64,000 nt of DNA. It comes from Tubulanus polymorphus. Its lineage: Eukaryota; Nemertea; Palaeonemertea; Tubulaniformes; Tubulanidae. Positions 30,396 to 41,760 of this stretch are shown here, piece after piece (within the stretch, counting starts at the first letter, position 1; each line of letters opens with the position of its first letter). Location of the stretch: NCBI RefSeq assembly GCF_964204645.1, contig NC_134034.1, forward strand, positions 7,371,414-7,435,413. The letters run 5' to 3'. The translations under genes were made by a program, and so were the position numbers. The notes under the pieces are model-generated. The model made no database searches. It was not told the origin of the DNA and worked only from the letters and a program-made list of their open reading frames with translations.

Positions 30396-31300
30396 TCATC
30401 TGGTGTAAGGGGGCCGCAATAGTGCTGTAACCTTTACAAAAACGCCGATAATAATTGGTGAACCCCAGAAAACTTCGTAGTTCTTAAAGTTAGTTAAAGT
30501 CGTGGGAACAGGCCATTCCTGTACGGCTGCTACCTTTTCCGGGTCAGTAGCAATGCCATCCCTGGATATACGATGTCCCAAGAAGTCAATGGTTTTGACC
30601 GCGAACCGACATTTCTTGGGGTTTAAGCGAAGGCCTGACTCACGAAACCGATCAAATATTCGGGCCAAATGATTTAAATGGCTATAAAATGAGTCCGAGT
30701 AGCAGATTATATCGTCCAAATATACCAAACAAAATTTTCCAACCAGGTCTCTTAGCAAACCACCGGTCAACCTTTGAAAGGTAGATGGCGCCGATTTTAG
30801 ACCAAATGGGAGTACCTTAAATTCCAAAAGAGACGACTGGGTTATGAAAGCAGTTTTTTCTCTACTGGCCTCATCGACCTCAACTTGCCAGTAGCCACTT
30901 AGAAAATCAAGTGAGCTGAAGAATGTGGGTGCTGCTTGCCCAACTTGAGCCAAGAGATCATCGATTCTAGGCAGGGGGAAGGAGTCCGAACGAGTGACCG
31001 CATTCAATCCCCGATAGTCAACACAGAATCTCCACTTGACTTCACCATCCGGGCTCTTTTTTCGTACGAGAACTACTGGGGCGGCCCATGGGCTAGTACT
31101 ATGCTGTACTACTCCCATGTCCAACATCTGTTTCACATGAGTGTTCGATGACATCTTGCATGGCTGGAGAGGCTCTATAAGGCCTTTTCCGAATCGGAGC
31201 TGCGTCCCCTGTGTCAATGACGTGCTTGACTAAGTCGGTTTTGCCAAGTTCGTCCGGCGATGTCCCTGTATGAGCGGATGAGTTCTAAAAGTTTCACATT
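30396..31300 (-). pseudogene. Ty3/Gypsy reverse transcriptase
   Basis: The open frame at 31217-30396 contains WRFCVDYRGLNAVT, a motif A in SSLDFLSGYWQV, FGLKSAPSTFQRL, the active site YLDD and the FLGHRIS thumb block, after which the frame diverges where RNase H should begin. Upstream to about 31290 a frameshifted stretch encodes the usual HVIDTGDA-like linker. It is clearly distinct in sequence from the Gypsy at 26298. Confidence 0.9.
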
Positions 31301-31830
31301 TTGTGATGGTGAAAGGTCCGAGTTTGACACTACTGCTAAAATATATTTTTAGTTTTATCTCAAGGTGCAAGATCTGACCTTCATTAACCATCCGCATGTA
31401 TCAAATGACCGAAGTATACATCCTCTTTCGATAAGAAAATAAAAAGCCTGTCAATATTCATCGATATAACGTACAAATACCGGGTTTTTATTTAACAAAT
31501 TTTTCATATTTTTCAAATAGACAGTTTCTCCATTATAAAATTATCAATATACAAATTCCATATGTCTGACTTTCCAAAAGCTCGGAAATCTGAAAAGACG
31601 TATGCAAATAAAATATATATTTACGGACAAATATTATATATGTTGTGGCTAGAACTATGTATCAATTACAAAATTACTTAATATCTATGAATAACATTAA
31701 ACCTTCGAAACAAGCATACGTTCTTTTAAAAATTAAATTGTTTGGTTGAAGTACACGAATAATCTAAACTATACGATCAACGGTGATTATCACGCAAATA
31801 AAATTAAATATCAATTAAGTGAATTTATTA
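31301..31830. other. AT-rich non-coding stretch
   Basis: No gene, RNA or repeat recognised. Confidence 0.5.
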
Positions 31831-31837
31831 TGCGGAT

Positions 31838-32642
31838 ATTACCTATTCGATCTAGGTCATCATCACGTAAATACTGTCGAGCCAAGTGCCTTATTTCGTC
31901 CTTGCATCCCTTCTCAAATGCACCACGTACTCGCAGGCCAACTCCACTCCACCACCGGCAACGTCACGGCCATGCGGAATCCTTCTGAATCGAGCTTGAC
32001 CTGTAAAAACTACATTCTGCGTATAAAAACTGAAAATTTAAATGAAATCAAGCTATTTAAGACACATTCTTTACAGATGAAGTTTTGTGCGGAAGTTAAC
32101 ATTCGAAAGTACTACAACTTATTTCGGTTGTTCAACAATGGAACACGGCAAAAAGTTTTTCAAAGATTCAATGAAAATCCAAGTAACAAAACTTACCAGT
32201 ATATTTTTCCCACGTAACCAGCATCGATGGCTTGCCAAAAAACTTTACATAAATTGGCGGGAACTCTGCCGACTGTTTTCCTTTCGATTGAACGAACGGT
32301 TTGGGATAGTCTTCTACCATTGCCTTCTCGCGTTACTGTCTCGCGTAAAAATGCTGGAATATTGTCTAAGCTTGGCATTTTTACTATCATCGCATACGGG
32401 TCAAACACATTTCCGTGATCCTTCATTACGTCCATAGGAATTTCCGACGACGGGCGAACTTAAAAGAGGTGATACCCTTTCACTGACCATTTTACTCTAA
32501 TTACTGACATCGTGATATCTGGATAAAATCTGCTCCAGCGTTCGCCGCGAGCTCTTCTTTTATACCACACATCACACAATAGTTTACCAGTTTCCACATT
32601 TTCATGAAAACTAAAGTTTGTAGTTTCCTTGCAGTTTTCCAT
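31838..32642 (-). pseudogene. Damaged fragment of a host-type HIRAN-like gene
   Basis: On the minus strand, 32642 to about 32190 encodes a start, a KGYHLF segment, then, after an in-frame TAA near 32460, a block with FDPYAMIVKMP and KTVGRVPANLCKVFWQAI. This pattern (a DPYA block, then a G-VP block before a helix) resembles HIRAN-like domains common in marine invertebrate proteins. A GTAAGT donor follows near 32190, and a likely second exon after a TTTTTACAG acceptor near 31997 carries GGGVELACEYVVHLRRDA. The exon join is off by one base, so a pseudogene or mis-called splice is likely. Confidence 0.35.
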
Positions 32643-33644
32643 GTAGTTTCAAGTAAACTCTAGCCTGTAGCACGTGTAAGATATCATCGAAGTTTGCAAC
32701 AAACAACAAACATTTTCGAAACAATTTGTGATACATTGTATGTATATATTTATTACATAAAGTACAGGTATACAGAAAGAACATAATTTATACTGTTGCC
32801 ATCAGGAATTCTGTACATTTATATCTAATTCTTTCTTCTGGCCTGGAATGGAACAATGAGATGAATTTTATCGGTGCAGATACACAAATGTATGCCAGCA
32901 GAAGCGATGATGTCATAATAGGGACTCCCATTGAACTATGCACTATAAATAGCACACTGTAAAACTATCTACGCAAAAACGCCGTTTCTAGCGATGTAGT
33001 TTTAAAAATTCTAACAGCCGAAAACGGCGGAAATGGCGTTTTTTTTAAGAACAAGCCAAAAATGGCAGAAAACGCCGATTTCGGCTGAATTGGCAGAAGC
33101 AGTTTAAAACTGAGTAATCCAAAAACGGCTGATTCTGCCGTTATAGAATAAGCCGTTTTTGGAAAGTGTTCCTGACTGTTAATTCGATACTTACAGCAAT
33201 TAATGCCTTTTCTTCGGTCTTTAAATTTCCTTTTGTTTGCTGTTTACATTTATGATTCATAGATAATCAGCTGATTTACTGTAATCAATCATTCCAGTGC
33301 GATTGTGATATTGTTACGCCCCAAGTGAGAATACAACCCAAGTTGAAATATAGTTGCATCTAAAATCCGAACTCCGCTACGACTGAAACGCTGATGTGTT
33401 AGTTAGTTAGTTAGATGGCGCCAGCTACCGGTGCAAAAATAGGCAAGGCTCGGATTTATCCTTTTTCCACCAGGTTTTTGAACTGATCAAAACAGTAAGC
33501 TCATATCGATATGAAATCTTTAATTAACTAAAATTCACACCATTCATTCTATATTTAAACTTGACATGAGTGGACATTATTCAATGATGTGGTTGTAGTA
33601 GCCAATTTGCTCTCTCACTCGTCACACGACGGCTAATGCATTCA
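32643..33644. other. Non-coding stretch with degenerate AAAACGGC words
   Basis: No gene recognised. Around 32980-33170 words such as AAAACGGC, GCCGTTTT and CGGCTGA recur in both orientations, giving weak hairpin potential. Confidence 0.5.
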
Positions 33645-34208
33645 AAATATCACGGAAATAAAGTTTCGATAAACAATTGGTCGTTAAGAATCATTATCAG
33701 ACGGTCGTCACGCTTTACTTTATAAAATCACAAGGGATGAAACGCCTTCAGAGTTGTGCCAGCCAGAAAGCTGGGACAGTCACGTGACATTCTGATGATG
33801 TCATCACATTTAAAACTTTAACATGAAAAGTTAACATATCCACAGACCGATATCAATTGTCAGATTATGATTCATATGAAATTAATAACTTATAAAGAAT
33901 AAATTATGATCAAATATATAATTCATAGAAAAAAATGCATTTGAATGTAAGTTATTCTCAAATATTTTTCGTATCATAGTTTCCATCTTAGATGCTTCGG
34001 GTTTGCATTCATTCAAATAAGAAGCGCGACTGTCACGTGACTGTCCCAACTTTCTGGCTGGCACGAAATGAACTGCGTTTCATCCCTTGTTATTTTATAT
34101 AGTAAAGCGTGACGACTGTCTGACGATGATCCTTAACGACCAATTGTTTATCGGAACTTTATAGCGGATAAATAAACAATATAAACACAAGGTATTTCCG
34201 TGATATTT
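33645..34208. mobile_element. Inverted-repeat (MITE-like) element, 0.56 kb
   Basis: The left arm from AAATATCACGGAAAT and the right arm ending ATTTCCGTGATATTT are inverted copies. They continue inward through GATAAACAATTGGTCGTTAAG, a GTCACGCTTTACT block, a GGGATGAAACGC block and a CCAGCCAGAAAGCTGGGACA block, with a small unpaired centre. The right arm carries an extra insertion of about 30 bases near 34160-34190. No transposase; the target duplication was not resolved. Confidence 0.75.
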
Positions 34209-34300
34209 GGAATTTATTCGTAGTTCATATTTAGCGCCATTCTCGCGAGATTATCTAAAACCCAGAAATAAAATCCAAGCCCATCGCCAAACCCCTGTGC

Positions 34301-34782
34301 CAGAAAGTACTGGCAGTGGAGGTAAAAGTGCAGATCCGCACCTCTCATGATTGACGCAATAATCTGCTGAATTACAGAATCCCGGCTAAAATCTTTCTAG
34401 TGAAGATTGTGATATCTTATGATTAGCCAGTGGCAACGTACTGAATTGCTGATGACATTGAATCTGAAACAATGATATTTAATGAAATTGATTGAACCGC
34501 TTACGCGGAGAGGTGCGGATCTGCGCTTTTACTGCAGTGGACCTTAAACATTGATTTGTAATCCATTCTTCGCTTTCCAAAAAGTCTTCATGGAAAGGGG
34601 TTCATGAGAGAAAAGAGACTCCATGATTTGAAAGTTTAAAAATGTTTCCATGCCTACCAACTGAAGTTTGGTGTGTAACCCCTTTCAGTGAAGACTTTTT
34701 GGATATCCTTCAATAAAGTGAAGAATGGATTAAAAATCAATGTTTTAGGTCCACTGCCAATGCTTTCTTGTCCTAATAAGAC
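34301..34782. mobile_element. Foldback MITE, interrupted by another MITE
   Basis: Its arms (CCAGAAAG-TACTGGCAGTGGA on the left; the inverse, ending CCACTGCCAATGCTTTCTTG, on the right) resemble those of the element at 35352-35678. The left arm is split by the element at 34321-34533; the inverted stem then continues with ACATTGATTTGTAATCC paired with GGATTAAAAATCAATGT. Confidence 0.7.
34321..34533. mobile_element. Nested MITE with 8-bp target duplication (hAT-size)
   Basis: It begins GGTAAAAGTGCAGATCCGC and ends GCGGATCTGCGCTTTTACT, an inverted pair. The bases gcagtgga occur at both sides (34313-34320 and 34534-34541). An 8-bp duplication is typical of hAT transposons; no coding region is present. 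Confidence 0.7.
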
Positions 34783-35049
34783 TTGTTTCAGGTATGTACC
34801 ACCAAAACTGACTGAGCTAAGCCACCTGATATGCTCTCAAGTCGAGTTGAAATAGACATTAGTCTGAATACCAGTCGTTACGGTTCCCTACAACGACGGC
34901 TAGGTACTAGACTACACAACAGCGAACTCCAGTCCGTCGTCAGTTTTTTGGTTGGAGCATAGAACTATGGTTGGAGATTGATATTTTGCCAATGCGGCGG
35001 TATTATTTCAGGAATAATAAGATATAGGCCTACTAATAAGATATACGAC

Positions 35050-35160
35050 GTAAAATATAATCTATGTTTAGGGTTAGGGTTTCGATAGGGTCCAGGTTAG
35101 GGTGAGGTTTTTATTAGGGTCTGATTTACCCCTAGGGATAGGGTTAGGGAAAGGTGAGGC
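35050..35160 (+). repeat. Degenerate TTAGGG-like interstitial repeat
   Basis: Several GGTTAGGG and TAGGGT words are scattered over about 100 bases (GTTTAGGGTTAGGGTTTC, then GGTTAGGGTGAGG, then GATAGGGTTAGGGAAAGG). It is too irregular to be a functional telomere. Confidence 0.6.
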
Positions 35161-35351
35161 TATATGTTGTCAAAACTTACAGCTGGATTGCGAAAACCTC
35201 GGTGGGTCTATTGGGAATACGTTACGCTCGCAATTTGCTGGTCCGGGTTTGAATCCTGCTCATGCTCATATTTTCTCTAGGTAACTCTGTTCTCCGCACC
35301 TTTCTTCAATTTTCTCGGTAAAGGTCTTGGTAAACATTTTGACCTGATAAA

Positions 35352-35678
35352 GGTCTTATTAGAACCAGAAAGGACTGGCAGTTGACCTAAAACATCAAGT
35401 TTAAATCCACCCTTCACTTTACTGAAGGATATCCAAAAATGTGTGCATTGAAATGGGTTAAAAAGAGGAAAGAGACTCCATGATGTGAAAGTTTAACAAT
35501 ATGTTTTTATGCCTACCAACTGAAGTTTGGTATGTAGGCATGGAAACGTTCGAGTCAATTTTCTCTTTTCAAACCCATTCAATGAAGACTATTTTGATAT
35601 CCTTCAATACAGTTCAAAATGGATAAAAAATCATATGTTTTAGGTCAATTGCCAGTCCTTTCTGGTCCTAATAAGACC
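35352..35678. mobile_element. Foldback MITE, 327 bp
   Basis: The two arms start GGTCTTATTAGAACCAGAAA and end TTTCTGGTCCTAATAAGACC, inverted copies of each other, and pairing continues well inward (GACCTAAAACAT, GGATATC, CAACTGAAGTTTGG at the centre). Same family as 34301-34782. Confidence 0.8.
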
Positions 35679-35745
35679 GGTTCAAGTCCAGGTTAGCGTG
35701 GACTAGTTCACACAAAGAAATATTTAAAAAAAGGAGTAATTCAGC

Positions 35746-38128
35746 CGGTTCCTGAACTTCGCTGAAAAAGCTGAAACACTGAAAAGCTGAAACGCTGAAA
35801 TAAAAACGCTGAAATTTCAGGGAATTTCCGAAAAACGCCGAAATTTCAGGGAATTCCCGAAAAACGCTGAAATCGTGCTAGGTACCAACAATACACGTTT
35901 TGAAATATTTTCCGGGCCGGTGTCCGCTGCCGAGTCCTGAACCGTGTTTTAGTCTCTACCTTCGGTTACAGAGACACGCATGGACAGTATGTGTGGAGTA
36001 TACTTTTAGAGGGCCACTTGTTGGACAAATTAATTCGCTTGAAATCCGGATTTTTAATGCATACAGGCAGCATAATGAGGAAAACCCATTCACAAACCGT
36101 GCAAGCCAACTTAAACACTATGCTCAATATTCCCTGCAAGACGCAAAATATCTTATTTGAACGTTCATGTATAAAACATGGAGCAACTTTTCTTTTGTCA
36201 ACACGTTGATGGGCGACGGACTATGTCACTATGGTATTCTCTGAAGGAGGTAAATTAAATTTGACAGCTAGTTATATAAATGATGCAGCTTTTGGACAAA
36301 AGGGATCTAACTAAATTTCTTTTTAATTCACTGTGGAATGGAATGGAATGGATTGACGCCAATGGCATGCAGTAGGCCCCTACGTATGGGTCATACTGAT
36401 TAGCGTCAACCAATTAATCTAAATCGGGCTAACCATTCAACAACTGTGAATAATTTATTTGCTGTGGCGTGATAATAATTAGTTTTTTTGAAGAAATGAC
36501 ATACCAACTGTTAGAAAAATGTACCGATTCTTATTTTTAGACTACTACTGAATCTATAAAAGGAGGAGTCATAGACAAAGTTGATTTGCTTAGCTGGTGA
36601 CACTTCTTGTCAAGTACATCATCTCAAGTACTGGGTGTTTTGTAAGTTTAATTTCAGTATTTATTTACTAAGTGCTGTTCTCTCGGACCTCAGTGCTTTC
36701 AAACTAGGCCCACCCCATAGGCTATATAGTCCAGGGTGTATTAGCCACTATTCTTTTATATCCGACTAAAATGCACCTTTTTCTATTTTTAGATTCAGGC
36801 TTAGAATGTGCAAATTTTTTGAGATACTGAGAAATCAGATGGCACCAGTAAACTTCAACTGCGAAATTTGCAGCAGGATAGCTGAACGACACAATTTTTA
36901 AAAATAAAATGGCTATTCGAATGCTATTTCAATTATAACTTGATTCAACCAGAGAGAAATAAGTCAATTGCGGATGTACAGTACACCCACTTTTCTTCCC
37001 TGTTTCCTGGTACCAAATTTTTAGTCTTAAGCTAAGCGATATTCTAAGGTATACTAGTGGATTTCATTAGAATATGAAGCAATGGAACCAGAATTCTAGT
37101 TAAGCGAACTATTGATTCTGATATAATGTAAGAACTGATTTCCTTTGTATACTCTTGCAGAATGTGTTATGTATTATTTCAAGCTGTTAAATAATATAGT
37201 TAGACAAATGTCCAATTATTGGATCTTTCTTGTTGACTTGTTTAATTTTGTGAGTTAAGAGTTCCAGTCAATCCACAATGTGCAGTGCCTAGCCTTCATC
37301 TACACTAAAGCCATGCCTGTGTATGGGAAAAAAATATCGTTCGACTCCTATAGGCCAGACACATCAAAGCATGCAATACATTGCAGATAGTAGTCTCCGG
37401 CAAGTCGAAAGAGAAAGTAAACCAGGTTTTACCCCGTACCCTACCCGGGAACAAAGACACTTAAAGATTCCTTCCTCCTTGTAGAAATTGTAGAAATATG
37501 GCACCCAATTGTAGCAATGCTAAGTACAGTATACTATGACGGTTGAACCTTTCTTAACGAATTTCAATGACACCGAAAATAGAATCAAAATAATCATTAG
37601 TTCCATGCTAGCACTTAATTTGGGTTATCAGGTTCAGCCTGATAACCCAACTGTACTTTCAACTGTACTTTCAATCAGCTACTACTTGTATGAGACTTGG
37701 CAATGATAAGTTGCAAGAAATCACCAAACATAAGAAAAAATATTGTGAATTAATATTACTGTGATTAAGAATTTATTCAAATGAAGTGATAACTTCATTG
37801 TTAGATCGTACCGGTATATGCACATAAAACTATGGCAAAAAACACATCTAACAATCCACGCAATCCGCAATCGATCAAGTCGATCATGACGACGACCTTC
37901 GGGCATGTCTCTGTAACCGAAGGTAGAGACTAAAACACGGTTCAGGACTCGGCAGCGGACACCGGCCCGGAAAATATTTCAAAACGTGTATTGTTGGTAC
38001 CTAGCACGATTTCAGCGTTTTTCGGGAATTCCCTGAAATTTCGGCGTTTTTCGGAAATTCCCTGAAATTTCAGCGTTTTTATTTCAGCGTTTCAGTGATT
38101 CAGCTTTTTCAGCGAAGTTCAGGAACCG
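35746..38128. mobile_element. 2.4-kb transposon with about 225-bp TIRs and 9-bp target duplication (MULE-like)
   Basis: The left arm 35746-35973 and the right arm 37908-38128 are inverted copies with one small indel. Outer ends read CGGTTCCTGAACTTCGCTG. The flanking nine bases taattcagc are identical at 35737-35745 and 38129-38137. Long TIRs with 9-bp duplications fit Mutator-like elements. The 1.9-kb interior has no convincing transposase, so it is probably non-autonomous. The arms contain short tandem palindromes (GCTGAAATTTCAGGGAATT). Confidence 0.85.
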
Positions 38129-38261
38129 TAATTCAGCTGTTGTGCACTCAGCTTTCTACCCACATACAGACAAACTGGCATATGACAAAAAATCTTTCAA
38201 AGAGTTATTTGGCTACAAACTTTGCGTTTTTTACTGACATACTAACAAACCGACATACTCA

Positions 38262-38985
38262 TAGCCTCTCGATCCAGCCACGGGTAATTCAGGGACAAAC
38301 CCTGTCCCTCGACACACAGCACCTCGATCCCAGCCACTTTATATAGGCCTAAGGGTAATCTACGCGACACAGCACCTCGATCCCAGCCACTTTGTATAAG
38401 GGTAATCCACGCGTCACACAGCACCCCGATCCCAGCCACTTTATATAGGCCTAAGGGTAATCTACGCGACACAGCACCTCGATCCCAGCCACTTTGTATA
38501 AGGGTAATCCACGCGCCACACAGCACCTTGATCCCAGCCACTTTATATAAACCTAAGGGTAATCCACGCGTCACACAGCACGTCGATCCAAGCCACTTTG
38601 TATAAGGGTAATCCACGCGTCACACAGCAGCTCGATCCAAGCCACTTTGTATAAGGGTAATCCACGCGTCACACAGCACCTCGATCCCAGCCACTTTATA
38701 TAAGGGTAATCCACGCACCACACAGCCCCTCAATCCTTGCCACTTTGTATTAGGGTAATCCACGCGTCACACAGCACCTCGATCCAAGCCACTATGTATG
38801 AGGGTAATCCACGCGTCACACAGCACCCCGATCCCAGCCACTTTATATAAGGGTAATCCACGCACCACACAGCCCCTCGAAATCCTAGCCACTTTATATA
38901 AGGGTAATCCACGCATCACACAGCACCTCGATCCTAGCCAGTTTGTATAAGGGTAATCCAAGCGTCACACAGCACCTCTGTCTTC
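38262..38985. repeat. Tandem array, about 49-bp unit, about 15 units
   Basis: The unit reads CACCTCGATCCCAGCCACTT, then TATATAAGGGTAATCCACGC, then GTCACACAG. Some early units carry an extra TAGGCCTA. The open frames across it are translation artefacts. Confidence 0.93.
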
Positions 38986-39029
38986 CGAGTCAGAGAACTC
39001 CTGTCCCAGGGATGTTACCCACGCAGATC

Positions 39030-39930
39030 CTGACCGCAAGGATTTTGACGAATTTTCTTGGAGGCAGGTCCCATCCCGCATCCGGGTTCCAGGAAGTCGT
39101 CGCCTTGGTTTCCACCATCCGAATTGACCACTTCCTGTTCACCATTAACGTTTGACCGACCGCCTTTGGGCTCGTTCGCTACCAGTTTCAGCACCGGTGG
39201 ATAGTCCGTTTTACACGCTCATTCAAAAGGTTTTATGCAAACATGGCGCCACCATGCCTAAACCTCGTAAGTCCGCGGAACAGATACCGCCTCCAAGGAG
39301 GATGCTCACGCTCTTGACGAGTCATCTGTGGTGGCAGCCGAGTTGATGTGTATTGATAAATACGGGTCCAGGACCGGCCGACTGTGCTTACCTATCCCCC
39401 GCTGGAGTCGGGCCCCCAAGCCGGGAAAGTTTCTCTCTCTGGCTGAGCCACCTATCGACGGTTTAAGAACATCCTATGGACCCTGCATGAATAGAATTAT
39501 CTAGTTCCTAGGTCAGTGACTCGTGTGATTTTACTGGCTGTCAATGCTCAAATCAACATGATTCTGGCAGCAAGATCCTCGCTGATTAGGGAAATCCAGC
39601 CGATGGGAAGAGATCGTCCAGAACCTCAAAATTACACAGCCAAATTGGAGAAATGTGCTCCCTTCACCAGTAAATGAATTGAGATTAAATGATTGTTAAC
39701 AAATTGAACATGTACACTATCACTACAACATGTTTACAGTGCTTAAGGCCTCGGGAGGCTTACGCACTGTGACAGACATGTCCTTTCTCAGCGAGCATCT
39801 AGTTTCGCATGACCTCACCAAAACAGGTTTCAGACGCTTCTTCCTGGCAATGGGTGGATCCAGACTTGTTCAGGTGCCAAATCCACCCCAAGTCGCGTCG
39901 CTACCTCCGGGTCATCTAGCACTTGTTTAA
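39030..39930 (+). pseudogene. Degenerate DIRS-type gag/reverse transcriptase remnant
   Basis: The segment near 39730-39930 encodes KASGGLRTVTDMS and, in a shifted frame, a VDPDLFRCQIHPKSRRYLRV-like block; both match the intact blocks of the DIRS-type element at 60950-61350 (KASGGLRTVIDLS, VPIHPSYRKYLRV). Upstream, 39130-39660 gives broken gag-like frames. Multiple stops and shifts. Confidence 0.65.
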
Positions 39931-41500
39931 AATCACAAAATGGCAAGCCCATACTTAGTACATCTTCCTAGTCAAAAGATATATTTGATTTTCTTCTGTA
40001 TTCTTACAGAGATGTTTCGCAGTTGAAGGATGGTGATTTGGTTAATTTGCTAAATAAAAATCGTGAATATCTAGGCAGCATTTTCCAAAGCTAAGCATTA
40101 TTTTTTTCTCAACCTTTTTCGTACTGCTCTTCTGTTCTCCATATTTTGACAGGTTTGGACCTTTTGAATAAAGACTGGTGATTGATTTATTTGATCTCAA
40201 AAATTTGTGATCTCAAAAATTTAAAAAAATTGTTGATTACTTCGAATAATACATCACATTAGTAGAGATCACCTTCGCATGTTATAAGTATACATTGCCC
40301 ATAGCAATTATATTAAACTTGATATGAACTATGATTTCAGATTTTATGTGGACATCCTAATGATCATAAAGCAGGAGGAAAGAAAAGGTGTAAGTATAAA
40401 TAATGGGCCATATTTGCTGAATGTATCACAAGACCAAACTACAGTGCCAGTCAGTAGTTGAGGTTTTATTGATGTTGGTATCTCCGTGCGCTGATAATTT
40501 TCTGTTTGAATGGTCTAAAGGTTATCTTGGTAAATGAAACAATAACGTTGCTCACGCATGATAAACCCCGAAAGTATAGCACTTCTGCTGCACTTACAGC
40601 ATAAGTTACAGTAGTTTAGGGATATCTATTTTAATTGACCTTCCAAATAAAACATGTTGTATCTACCAATCGAATGAATAAAAGGGGCCCATTTTAAGAT
40701 GAAAAAATACCCACAAGAAGCAAAATTTTCAATTCAATCATGATAAAGCCCATTTTTGGAAGGATCATTTGCTAGTTCTTTATATGTGATGAATTGTTTT
40801 GTCTAAGTTTGTTATAGCCAGGTTCCACTGTAACTACATGTAGATTTTGATCTAATATGTTCATGTTTAAATGGATCTCTTACAGTGAACTTGACGTACC
40901 AGGTACCATATCAACTGTACAGCAACAATTAGTGTGACCTAATTGTGAAACTTTTAACTGATATATATTGTCAGATGCACATGAAGGTACGTATGACTAA
41001 TCATAGGAAAATACATGTACATGAGTATCATCTTTAAAATTTTGAAATATTTTTGTGTCTTCCAGTAGGCCAATATGGATTATGTTTTTCGTGTGCTTCT
41101 TCCTGAGACACTCATTATAATATATATGGAGGTTCATGGAATCACTCATGATAAAGCCGAGGAGCAAATGGTTGAACTTCATAGCAATGAAGATGATTGT
41201 TTAAGGTGGCTGCAAGTGGAAATCATTATGTGATGTTTATTGTTTTCTGTAGAGTGTATTCAAAATCAGTCATTTACTTCAATCATGGGAATATTTTGAG
41301 GTATTGAAAGGGCGCTTACTAAAATTGAAATTAGATTGTTTTTACAAAATAGAATTAGATTTTATGCGGTTTCGGATATTTAGATAAGACCTGTTAATAA
41401 ACCCTTTGTTTTACGGTAACTGTTAATTGGTACCGTAATTATTATGTTGAAAAATGATAAATGGTAAGTGTTAAAAGGTTTTCTCATTTTTAGCTAAACT
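39931..41500. other. Non-coding stretch
   Basis: No gene, RNA or repeat family that I can name. Short open frames lack recognisable domains. Confidence 0.5.
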
Positions 41501-41760
41501 GGGACTTAAGTCCCCGTGGGCTATTGCATTCACTTATCATCCGCTTGACTGTCCTAAAACTGAGCCTGTTGGAATCAAGATGACAGTCGCCGCAATCAAC
41601 GCTTTTTACACATTTTATCAATGAAAATTTTGAAGCAAATCGATCAATTATCTTGAACTATATGAGTCCCCCTGTACCCATCAGCATTAGAAGAATTGGG
41701 TCAATTCAGGGGCGTAGCCACCTAAAATGCAATGGTGCGACAATTCAGAGCGCACATCCA
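41500..41760 (+). repeat. Dispersed repeat related to 4100-4640
   Basis: Shares in order the words TGGGACTTAAGTCCC, GGGCTATTGCATTCACTT, a TCAAGATGRC block, a TTTGAAG block and CCATCAGCAT with the minus strand of 4310-4640. It is therefore another copy of the family inserted in the satellite array. Confidence 0.65.

Larger units (their letters stand above)
29066..31300 (-). mobile_element. Second Ty3/Gypsy element, internally deleted, with chromodomain and env-like region
   Basis: Read on the minus strand, a reverse transcriptase (31290 to 30396) is followed, after loss of RNase H and most of the integrase, by an integrase-type chromodomain (30355-30095) and then by a region of broken frames starting with a signal peptide (30131 to 29066). 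The order pol-chromodomain-extra ORF is that of envelope-bearing Gypsy elements. No LTR could be fixed. It is a separate lineage from the Gypsy at 26298 and lies in the opposite orientation. Confidence 0.7.

Noticed and set aside
35050-35160. Telomere
   Set aside because: TTAGGG-like words are few and irregular and lie in the middle of repeat-rich DNA.
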